Shown: positions 56,867-64,000 of the stretch, in pieces
Layout of the letters: the number at the start of each line of letters is the position of its first letter
How positions within the stretch are numbered: position 1 is the first letter of the stretch
Assembly: GCA_963851245.1 (NCBI GenBank)
Contig: CAWKOH010000010.1
Coordinates: 1-64,000 of the forward strand
Source of the DNA: CAWKOH01 sp963851245
GTDB taxonomy: Bacteria > Actinomycetota > Acidimicrobiia > Acidimicrobiales > Palsa-688
Reading direction: 5' to 3'
Length of the DNA: 64,000 bases
Program-made: the position numbers and the translations under genes
The notes under the pieces: model-generated
Database searches by the model: none
Seen by the model: only the letters and a program-made list of their open reading frames with translations
Told to the model about the DNA's origin: nothing

Positions 56867-56900
56867 GACATACTCGAAATGCGAGCCCAGGGCGACACAA

Positions 56901-57713
56901 GTGAGCCGTGACAAGTTGAGGCCCGGGCCCCGTCAGGTCACCTCATCGGACGGGGTGAGCATCTCATACGACGTTACGGGGGGCTCCGAGCCGGCCCTGG
57001 TCTTCGTGCACGGCTGGGCCGGGCGTCGCCAGCACTGGGACGAGCAGGTCGAGACCTTCGCCGGCGACCACCTCGTGGTCAGGGTGGACCTGGCCGGCCA
57101 CGGCGAGTCAGGTACAGGTCGGAAGCGCTGGACGATCGCGGCCTTCGCCGACGACGTCGCCGCGGTCGTGACTTCTTTGAGACTGACAAGGGTGGTTCTG
57201 ATCGGTCATTCACTCGGCGGCAGCGTGGTGGTCTCGGCCGCCTCGCTGCTCGGGGATCGGGTGGTCGGCGTCATCGGCGTCGACACCTGGTCCGCTCTCG
57301 GCGCCGACTACCGACCAGAGGACGTCCAGTCCTTGGTACTGCTGCCTGAGATGCGCTCGGACTTCCGATCCGGCTCAGCCCGTTTCGTGCAGCTCATGTG
57401 CGGTCCGGCCGCCCCACCGGAGCTGGTCGCCCGCCTCACCGACGAGGTCGCCTCGATGTCCCCGGACATCGCTATCGCAGTGATGGAGGCCGCCGGCGAG
57501 GGGTACCTGCGGGCCCTGGAAGAGGGGTTGGGCTCCCTCCATGTGCCCATCTCGGCCATTTCCTCCGAGACATTTCGCCCGAAGGACCCGGTGGCCTTTG
57601 CCTCTTACGGGATCCGGAATGCCGTCATTTCTGGTAGCGGCCACTATCTGATGCTGGAACGACCCCAGGAGTTCAACGCTGAGCTGGCTTCTGCGATAGC
57701 TCGCTCGACCTAG
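56901..57713 (+). CDS. Alpha/beta hydrolase
   Basis: VFVHGWAGRRQHWDEQ (oxyanion region), GHSLGG nucleophile serine near residue 103 and a C-terminal GSGHYLMLERP histidine define the fold. The 270 residues are typical. The substrate is unknown; the context suggests an ester or lactone intermediate. It starts at GTG 56901 and ends one base before the next gene's open frame. Confidence 0.88.
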   Translation: MSRDKLRPGPRQVTSSDGVSISYDVTGGSEPALVFVHGWAGRRQHWDEQVETFAGDHLVVRVDLAGHGESGTGRKRWTIAAFADDVAAVVTSLRLTRVVLIGHSLGGSVVVSAASLLGDRVVGVIGVDTWSALGADYRPEDVQSLVLLPEMRSDFRSGSARFVQLMCGPAAPPELVARLTDEVASMSPDIAIAVMEAAGEGYLRALEEGLGSLHVPISAISSETFRPKDPVAFASYGIRNAVISGSGHYLMLERPQEFNAELASAIARST

Positions 57714-57766
57714 TGAGCCATCGCCCGGCGACCTGGCTCGGGTTCGCCGCGAGTAGCACGGATACA

Positions 57767-58816
57767 ATGACGCTTCCGATGACGACGACCGCTCCGGGGG
57801 TTCCGACCACCTATGAAGAGGTGCTCGATCCGGCCTGGTTGGGGATGGCGCTCAGTGACGTCGCCGAGGGTGAGCGTGTCGTCGCCGTCGAGCCCGTCGG
57901 TACGTCGAAGACGCTGGCCGAGAAGCTGCGCTTCTCGCTGATCGTAGAGGGTCTCGACGGTGAGCGGCGTACCCGCTCGTATTGCGCCAAGGCACATCTC
58001 GATGGTTCGCCGGGCGCTGACATCGTTCCGGAGGCTCTGTTCTACCGGGACCTGGGACCGCAGCTGGATGTTCGCATGCCGAGGGTCTACTACTCCGCGG
58101 TCGACGAGACCGCCGGACAGGCGATAATCATCATGGACGACGTCGTCGCATTGGGTGGCCGGTTCCTGACGGCTCACGTCCCGTATGCGCTGGCGACAGC
58201 TCGGGACTCCCTCACCCAGCTGGCTCGTCTGCATGCCGGCACCTGGGCAGGGAACCGAACCCGGGAGCTCTCGTGGTTGCAGCCCCGTATCGGTCCTATG
58301 GGGAAGATGGTCCCCGCCGACCAGCTCCAGTCGCTCCTCGACGATGGTCGCGGCCCGGAACTCACCGGTGAGCTGCGCGACGCCGGCAACCTGCTCGAAG
58401 CCGTCAAGAAGACATCGGCCCATGAGATCACTTGTGTCATTCACGGTGATACCCATTCGGGTAACTCCTACCTCGACGCCAGCGGTGCCGCCTGTTGGCT
58501 CGACTGGCAGGTCGTGCAGAGGGGGAACTGGGCGACCGACGTCGCCTACCACATCGCCACGGTGCTCGACGTCGAGGATCGCCGCGACCACGAGGCCGGC
58601 TTGTTGCGCCACTACCTGCTCCAGATGGAGCAGCTCGGCGCAGCGGTGCCGTCCTGGGAGGAGGCTTGGGCCCTCTACGCCAGCAGCTTCGCCTGGGGTT
58701 ACTTCCTCTGGGTGATCACCAGAATTAGTTCGCGGGCGGTCGTGCTCGTGCACATTCCCCGGCTGGCGGCGGCGCTCGCCGATCACGACACCTACCGGCG
58801 TCTAGGAGTGATCTGA
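57767..58816 (+). CDS. Phosphotransferase (aminoglycoside/ecdysteroid kinase-like)
   Basis: The Brenner-type kinase motif VIHGDTHSGNSYL and LDWQVVQRGNWATDVAY in the metal-binding loop place it in the APH/EcKinase-like family. Actinobacterial members often sit in catabolic clusters and phosphorylate small alcohols. ATG 57767 (or 57779) follows the hydrolase closely. The length is about 349 residues. Confidence 0.85.
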   Translation: MTLPMTTTAPGVPTTYEEVLDPAWLGMALSDVAEGERVVAVEPVGTSKTLAEKLRFSLIVEGLDGERRTRSYCAKAHLDGSPGADIVPEALFYRDLGPQLDVRMPRVYYSAVDETAGQAIIIMDDVVALGGRFLTAHVPYALATARDSLTQLARLHAGTWAGNRTRELSWLQPRIGPMGKMVPADQLQSLLDDGRGPELTGELRDAGNLLEAVKKTSAHEITCVIHGDTHSGNSYLDASGAACWLDWQVVQRGNWATDVAYHIATVLDVEDRRDHEAGLLRHYLLQMEQLGAAVPSWEEAWALYASSFAWGYFLWVITRISSRAVVLVHIPRLAAALADHDTYRRLGVI

Positions 58817-58817
58817 C

Positions 58818-59984
58818 ATGGCCGACATGACTCCTTTCGCAGTTACCTTCGCCGCGGAGGAGGTCGGCGAGCTGCGACAGCGACTGACCCGGACCCGTTG
58901 GCCCGAGAACGAGACGGTTTCGGACTGGTCACAGGGGCTGCCGCTCGCCTTCGCTCAGGAACTGGCTTCATATTGGCGGGACGGCTACGACTTCGACGCG
59001 GCGGCGCAACGGATGAACGCCTGGCCGCAGTTCAAGACTCGCGTCGACGGTACGGAGATCCATTTCGTGCACGCCCGCTCGCCGCACACCGATGCGATGC
59101 CCCTGATCATCACTCACGGCTGGCCAGGAACCTTCGTCGAGTTCCTCGATGTCATCGGTCCGCTCACAGACCCGGTCGCTCACGGGGGTGACGCAGCCGA
59201 CGCATTTCACGTGGTATGTCCCTCGCTGCCGGGGTTCGGATTCAGCGAACGACCGTCTACTCGCGGCTGGGGAATCCCCCGGATCGCCGACGCCTGGTCC
59301 GTGTTGATGAGGTCCCTCGGCTACGAGCGTTATGGCGCTCAGGGTGGGGACTGGGGCTCGGCGGTTTCGACCGTCCTGGGCCAGACCCACCCCGACGAAG
59401 TGATCGGGATTCACCTCAACATGCCCACCGTCGTGCTAGGCCCGCTGGCAGACGACAGCACCGACCAGGAACGCCGGAACTACGATGACTTCACCTGGCA
59501 CACACGTTGGGGAACGGGATATCAAATTCAGCAGTCGACTCGACCGCAGACCCTGGGCTACGGGCTCGTCGACTCGCCGGTCGGTCAAATGGCCTGGGTC
59601 GTGGAGAAGTTCTGGGCGTGGACCGACTGCGACGGCGACCCGTATACCGTTTTTACCAAGGATCAGCTCCTCGACAATGTGTCCGTGTACTGGTTCACCG
59701 CAACGGGAGCATCGTCGGGACGCCTGTACTGGGAAGGCGCCGGACCGGCCCTCGCTTCAGAATCGAGCCCGGCGTCGCTTCAGGGAATGGGTCCAGTGAC
59801 GGTCCCCACGGGATGCTCGGTGTTCCCTCGCGAGATCCGACGACCCTCGCGGCGGTGGGCGGAGCGGCGGTTCACCAACATCCACTGGTGGAACGAGCCA
59901 CCTCGGGGCGGTCACTTCGCGGCCTTCGAACAGCCCCGAATCTTCGTGGACGAAGTGCGAGCGTCGTTCCGCCCCCTCCGCTGA
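58818..59984 (+). CDS. Epoxide hydrolase
   Basis: An N-terminal EHN-type cap (FAVTFAAEEVGELRQRLTRT) is followed by an alpha/beta hydrolase core with HGWPGTFVEF, the nucleophile aspartate in GGDWGS and a C-terminal PPRGGHFAAFEQP with the general-base histidine. It opens epoxides to diols, fitting downstream of a P450. The gene starts one base after the phosphotransferase stop. Confidence 0.92.
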   Translation: MADMTPFAVTFAAEEVGELRQRLTRTRWPENETVSDWSQGLPLAFAQELASYWRDGYDFDAAAQRMNAWPQFKTRVDGTEIHFVHARSPHTDAMPLIITHGWPGTFVEFLDVIGPLTDPVAHGGDAADAFHVVCPSLPGFGFSERPSTRGWGIPRIADAWSVLMRSLGYERYGAQGGDWGSAVSTVLGQTHPDEVIGIHLNMPTVVLGPLADDSTDQERRNYDDFTWHTRWGTGYQIQQSTRPQTLGYGLVDSPVGQMAWVVEKFWAWTDCDGDPYTVFTKDQLLDNVSVYWFTATGASSGRLYWEGAGPALASESSPASLQGMGPVTVPTGCSVFPREIRRPSRRWAERRFTNIHWWNEPPRGGHFAAFEQPRIFVDEVRASFRPLR

Positions 59985-60003
59985 CTGATGCGCAGCTCCG
60001 TGA

Positions 60004-60305
60004 GAACGGCTCTGCCGAATCGAACTGGGCGAGAAGGCGCTCGAGGCGCCCGAGGACCCGGCAGTCTCTGCCCGCGCCGGCCCCGGGCCGGGCCTGGGCG
60101 GTCCGCCCCACGTCGAGATGGTGGACCCGGACCGGGCTCGCGTCAGGCAGAACCTGCTGTTCATCGACCGGGCCGGGACCGAGCTCCGACGCACGCTGTA
60201 CTCAGACGAACTCACGCGAACAACCGAAGGATGGCGCGGATCCACAAGCGGAAGTGCCAGTTCATCACGGCAGACGGAGTCAAAGACCGGCCCGAGGACA
60301 GCTAG
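60004..60305 (+). pseudogene. SnoaL/NTF2-like protein fragment, frameshifted
   Basis: The frame reads MVDPDRARVRQNLLFIDRAG, then TLYSDELTRTTEGWR, and continues after a one-base shift near 60236 as IHKRKCQFITADGVKDRPE before a TAG. This is the C-terminal half of SnoaL_4-type proteins, which include small ring hydrolases or isomerases. The N-terminal half is not recognisable, so it may be truncated. Confidence 0.5.
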
Positions 60306-60361
60306 GTTGGTGGACTGTGGCCCGCTGCCATGGCCTCTAGATCGCCCTCGCCGGCTTTGCC

Positions 60362-61075
60362 TTATCCAGACTTCATAACAGCTCTCCGAGACTTTTTGCC
60401 GTCCAGCCGGCTCGCTTTGCCCGGCAGCCCGCCGGCGTCGAGTCCGATGGCGTTGGCCCATAGGAGGCTGAGCTGGTCGACGGCTTGGTCGAAGTCGTAT
60501 TCGCGGTAGCCCTGGGTGAGCCATAGCTCGGCGAAGCGGCCCACCATGGATCCCAGGGCGTCGGCGGCGATGGCCGGGTTGACCCGCCTGTCGGCCAGCC
60601 CCCGGCTTTGCAGTTTCCGGATGGCTTGCTCGGAGCGCTGGGCGAAGTGTTTCTGGGTTTCCATGCGGGCCGCGTTGACGTAGGGGTCGTAGCGTGAGAC
60701 CTGTTCAATGATGCCCATGATGCGCGCTTCGTCGCGGTATCGCTCCAGGTAGCGGCGGTTGGCGTGTTGGATGCGCGCCCAGGGGGAGTCGCGGGCGGGT
60801 CGGACCGGGCGGGCGGGGTCGGGAGCCGTGAGCAGCTCTTCTTGGGCTTCGGCCACTTCGCGGAAGATTTGTTCTTTGGATTCGAAGTAGTGGTAGAAGG
60901 CTCCGTAGGAGACCCGAGCCCGTTTGGCGATGTCGGATATGCGGGCGTCCAAGAAGCCGTCGCGCTCGAACACCTGCTTGGCTGCTTTGACCAGCTTGGC
61001 CCTGGTCTCCTCGCCCTTGCGGGTACGCGGCGGGTCACCCTTGGGTCCGCTGTCAGCCCTCTGACCCCTCGGCAC
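60362..61075 (-). CDS. TetR-family regulator
   Basis: The N-terminal HTH domain is typical: RAKLVKAAKQVFERDGFLDA, ISDIAKRARVSYGAFYHYF. The C-terminal ligand domain is helical with no recognised specificity. GTG 61075 (or TTG 61078) is preceded by GGAAGG and gives about 237 residues; the longer frame to 61258 looks non-native. It likely controls the surrounding catabolic genes, possibly through the palindrome at 56850. Confidence 0.85.
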   Translation of the reverse strand: MPRGQRADSGPKGDPPRTRKGEETRAKLVKAAKQVFERDGFLDARISDIAKRARVSYGAFYHYFESKEQIFREVAEAQEELLTAPDPARPVRPARDSPWARIQHANRRYLERYRDEARIMGIIEQVSRYDPYVNAARMETQKHFAQRSEQAIRKLQSRGLADRRVNPAIAADALGSMVGRFAELWLTQGYREYDFDQAVDQLSLLWANAIGLDAGGLPGKASRLDGKKSRRAVMKSG

Positions 61076-61404
61076 CAATGATTTCCTTCCCTGCAGCAGT
61101 TCCTCGTTGGTGGGCGCCTCTGGACGCCACGCCGCCTTCGTGGCACGATTATGCCGCTCTCGGGCCGCTTGTCCGGCGATGCCTTCCAGCGGTGGCCTCG
61201 GAGCGTGACCCATCAGTGAACCGGGCTGACATCCGGCGCCCGGGTGGAAGGTACTCATGGTCGATTATCGACATCAATGCTTCGGCTATCTAACGTCCCT
61301 GGGCATCCTGAAAAAGGGAAGTTCGTGGCCGAGCTATTCACGGACGGCGGGCCCAACGCCCTTGGTGGTAGTCAGGGGCCCGATATCGGACAAGGAGGTG
61401 CTCT

Positions 61405-62355
61405 TTGAAAGTCAAGGTCCACGATCCACTCAGCTTCGAGGTCCTCGCCGAGGGCCTCGGCTTCCCCGAGGGTCCGGCGTTCGAGGAGGATGGCTCGGTC
61501 CTGGCGGTTGACATCGACGGGGGTCGTGTGGTCCGGGTGCAGGGCGGAGCCGTTTCGGTTGTCGCCTCTCCAGGGGGTGGGCCGAACGGTTTGGCCCTCG
61601 TTGATCAGGAGACAGCCGTGATCGCCAACAACGGTGGTTTCCTCTGGACGGAGGTGAACGGCAGGCGCATACCTATAGATCACGCCACCCCATACCAACG
61701 AGCCACCAGGTTTCACGGGCGGTCGAATCGAGCAGGTGGATCTCTCGACCGGCGACACCTTCCGCCTGTACGAGAGCTACGACGGTCGGCCGCTCCGGGG
61801 TCCCAACGATCTGGTTTTCGACGCGGTCGGAGGGCTCTGGTTCACCGATCACGGTAAAGGCCGCCTCGAGAGTGTAGACCGGGGCGCGTTGCTACCGCGC
61901 CGCCGGGCTGGGGATCGCTTACGCGGGTTGCTTTCCCCCTGCTTGGCCCCAACGGGGTGGGGCTATCGCCGGACGGATCCACCGTCTATGTGGCCGAGAC
62001 CTTTACCGGCCGTCTGTGGGCCTGGGACCTGTCAGGGCCGGGGGTGGTGAATCCGGCCGGGGGGGGCCTGGCGGTCCGCCACGGTGGCCGCTGCGTGGCC
62101 GCCACGCCGTACTCGTTCGATTCTCTGGCTGTCGAGGAGGATGGCCGCATTGCCATCGGGGCCATCGGTGACGGTGTTGTCGTGATTACGCCCGACGGTG
62201 CCGAGGTGGATGTCCACCCCATACCGGATGACGTCACGACCAACATCGCATTCGGGGGCCCCGACATGAGAACGGCTGTCATCACGCTCTCGAGGTCCGG
62301 AAGGCTGGTCCGGTGCATTTGGCCCCGTCCCGGTCTGCGGCTGAACGCGGGATGA
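61405..62355 (+). CDS. SMP-30/gluconolactonase-like beta-propeller, frameshifted
   Basis: A strong AAGGAGG precedes TTG 61405. The family features appear in order but in shifting frames: EGLGFPEGPAFEEDGSVL, PNGLALVD, RGPNDLVFDAVGGLWFTDHG, GPNGVGLSPDGSTVYVAETF and the end RSGRLVRCIWPRPGLRLN. Breaks lie near 61695, 61895 and 61935. Such calcium-dependent lactonases act on sugar or other lactones. The complete order of motifs argues for sequence errors. Confidence 0.75.
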
Positions 62356-62587
62356 TCCGGGTGCTGCCTTTTGGCGCGACCACTTCCCGCGGGACGACCG
62401 GCATGACGGCTGTCTGTGCCGGCGCGGGGCCTACCAGGGCGGCAACTTCGCGGTGTGGGGCCCGGCCGAAACTCTCCGGTTGGAGGTCGGCCACGAGGGC
62501 ATCACGGTCTCGCTAACCCTGCCGCCGCCGACGCCGCCCGCTGAGGTCAAAGGAACCGGATCGCCGGCAGTACCGCATCGGCGTCGA

Positions 62588-63367
62588 TCAGCCGGGTGCG
62601 CGCTTGGCGAGGAAGCGGTTGACGATCTCTCCGTGCTCCCGGCTCCCGCTGGAGATGCTCTCGGCCGCGATGGCAAAGTCGAGAGCCTCGGTCATGGCTC
62701 GTTCCAACGTCTTGTTGACCGCTCGCTTGGTGTCTCGCAGGGCCTGAGCGGGCTGCCGGGCCAGCCGCTCGGCCAGCGACAGGGCCTCGTCCAGACTCGT
62801 CCCGTCAGGGACGATCCGGTTGGCCAGGCCCAGCTCCAGGGCGGCAGCGGCGGAAATCCGGTCTCCGGTGAACAAGTACTCCTTGGCCCGGACCAGGCTC
62901 ATGAGCGCGGGCCAGGTGAGGACTCCTCCGTCGCCCGCTACCAGGCCGACTGAAACGTGCGGATCCGCCAGATAGGCGCTCTCTTCCATGATGACGATGT
63001 CCGAGAATCCGATCAGGCTGCAACCGAGCCCCACTGCGGCGCCGTTGACCGCCGCGATCAGGGGCAGGGGGAACCGGACCAGGCTCTCCACGATCTCTCT
63101 GCCCTCTTGCAGGATCGCGGCCCGGACCTTGTCATCCTGGTTCATGTCGTGCAAGAGGCCCATGTCTCCGCCGGCGGAGAATGTTCGTCCGGTGCCGGTT
63201 AGCACCACTGCGTAGCACTCCGGATCGCCTTCAAGTTCTCGCCAAACCTGGCTGAGGCGGCGATGCAACTCGGCGTTGGCGGCGTTAAGGGCTTTCGGCC
63301 GATTGAGGCGGACCACCCGCACACGCCCTCGGGCCTCCACCGTAAGGACCGGCTGTTCGGAATCCAT
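62588..63367 (-). CDS. Enoyl-CoA hydratase/isomerase family protein
   Basis: The crotonase fold is clear: FSAGGDMGLL (oxyanion hole), AAVNGAAVGLGCSL and the DRISAAAALELGLANRIVP segment. Of the two catalytic glutamates of enoyl-CoA hydratase, the first position reads His (DPHVSVGL) and the second is kept (RAKEYLFTG). The enzyme may therefore be an isomerase or another crotonase type. At 259 residues the length is standard. Confidence 0.88.
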   Translation of the reverse strand: MDSEQPVLTVEARGRVRVVRLNRPKALNAANAELHRRLSQVWRELEGDPECYAVVLTGTGRTFSAGGDMGLLHDMNQDDKVRAAILQEGREIVESLVRFPLPLIAAVNGAAVGLGCSLIGFSDIVIMEESAYLADPHVSVGLVAGDGGVLTWPALMSLVRAKEYLFTGDRISAAAALELGLANRIVPDGTSLDEALSLAERLARQPAQALRDTKRAVNKTLERAMTEALDFAIAAESISSGSREHGEIVNRFLAKRAPG

Positions 63368-63452
63368 GAACTACCGTAACACGTTTGTTGATGTCGACGT
63401 CAGAATCGCGGGGTTTACCCGGCCTGAAACCATGAGGTGACCGCAATTCGCT

Positions 63453-64000
63453 CTAATTCGATCGCCTGACTCGACTGGCCCGCACTAGTCGAGTGCCGTC
63501 GTCACTCTGCAACATGCCCGCGCCTTCGAGCCTGATCAGATGGGCGTACACCGAAGCGGATGCAGCCGGCCAGAGTTTTTTCGCAACTCCGGCGTAGAGA
63601 CTGGGAACCATGTCGGCGATAGTCGCCGGTCCCCTGCTGAGGAAGTCGAGTATCTGCCTGTCTCGGTAGTGCCGATGGTCGATGAGTGCGCGGACAAAAG
63701 TTCGAGGGTTGTAGATGGGCGGTCCGTGCCCGGGTAAATAGAGGCGGTCCTCGAGTCGATCGATCAGAGTTTCCATGCTCTGCAGGTATTCGGCCAAGTC
63801 CCCATCTGGAGGGGAAATCACGCTAGTGGACCAGCTCATCACGTGGTCTCCGGTACAGAGGGCATCGTCCTCAGAGACCCGGTAGCAGAGGTGGTTGCTG
63901 GCGTGGCCTGGCGAGTGAATGATCTCGAGCGTCCAGTTTGAACCCTGCACCCGCTCACCGTCTCGTAACAGCACGTCGGGCTTGAATGCCAGGTCCCCGC
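63453..64000 (-). CDS. Metallo-beta-lactamase-fold hydrolase, 5' end outside the window
   Basis: The frame is open to the right window edge, so the start and the HxHxDH motif are not seen. Visible parts include HSPGHASNHLCYRV with a metal-binding His, CTGDHVMSW with the bridging Asp and LYLPGHGPPI with a further His, followed by a winged-helix-like C-terminal domain as in LACTB2-type hydrolases. They cleave thioesters or other esters. The substrate is unknown. Confidence 0.85.
   Translation of the reverse strand, partial: GDLAFKPDVLLRDGERVQGSNWTLEIIHSPGHASNHLCYRVSEDDALCTGDHVMSWSTSVISPPDGDLAEYLQSMETLIDRLEDRLYLPGHGPPIYNPRTFVRALIDHRHYRDRQILDFLSRGPATIADMVPSLYAGVAKKLWPAASASVYAHLIRLEGAGMLQSDDGTRLVRASRVRRSN

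Noticed and set aside
57710..58786. A 358-codon minus-strand frame
   Set aside because: It mirrors the phosphotransferase gene, whose kinase motifs are clear on the plus strand.

Overview
This 64 kb window appears to hold DNA from two unrelated bacteria, with a change of character near position 34,750-34,810. Bases 1 to about 34,750 have a moderate GC content by eye. They carry secreted proteins with type IX secretion (T9SS) C-terminal sorting domains, a PorV/PorQ-family protein, PorT-like beta-barrels, Bacteroidota-style lipoproteins, a transketolase split into two subunits and an arg operon with its own ArgR. This fits the Bacteroidota-Chlorobi side of the tree, possibly a Kapabacteria- or Ignavibacteria-like lineage. 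From about 34,800 to the end the DNA is very GC-rich, with GTG/TTG starts, VapBC and GNAT/DUF1778 toxin-antitoxin pairs, and P450, epoxide hydrolase and TetR genes typical of an actinobacterium, plausibly Acidimicrobiia. A metagenomic mis-join is the simplest explanation.

Left part: T9SS protein (partial); split transketolase (2274-4479); Nif3-like and zinc-ribbon coiled-coil proteins; RNase P RNA (6394-6858); membrane proteins and lipoproteins; PRPP synthase; a minus-strand arginine operon argC-argJ-argBF(fused)-argR-argG (16583 to 10571) preceded by two tandem ARG boxes; purT; a large T9SS BNR-repeat protein; further surface proteins; a potassium-channel-like protein, a DinB-fold protein and Hsp20; a frameshifted polA overlapping a SprT-like protease; a PorV/PorQ protein; and a GIY-YIG-like/SF2 helicase protein. 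Two diverged inverted copies of a roughly 145-bp intergenic repeat with DnaA-box-like sites lie at 1890-2036 and 31888-32033.

Right part: a possible IS21 istB remnant and a long hairpin, then an accessory island. Its centre is a minus-strand operon of four genes overlapping by 4 bp (42208 to 36262): a sigma-like HTH protein, a coiled-coil protein, a BREX-type DUF2791 ATPase and an SF2 helicase. A DUF4143 ATPase gene is divergent from it. The block is flanked by two roughly 350-bp modules with matching geometry, inverted end motifs and a core identical to the 5' half of a tRNA-Ser(GCU); a degraded third module lies near 48.63 kb. Small hypothetical genes and two toxin-antitoxin pairs follow, then a disrupted desaturase, a cluster of overlapping tiny genes, an amber-interrupted membrane protein, IS remnants and a catabolic cluster: P450, SDR, alpha/beta hydrolase, phosphotransferase, epoxide hydrolase, SnoaL fragment, TetR, SMP-30, enoyl-CoA hydratase and a metallo-beta-lactamase-fold hydrolase.

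Many conserved genes in both parts are broken by single-base frameshifts (argG, argC, polA at several places, the DUF2791 ATPase, SMP-30). This is better explained by uncorrected sequencing indels than by gene decay.
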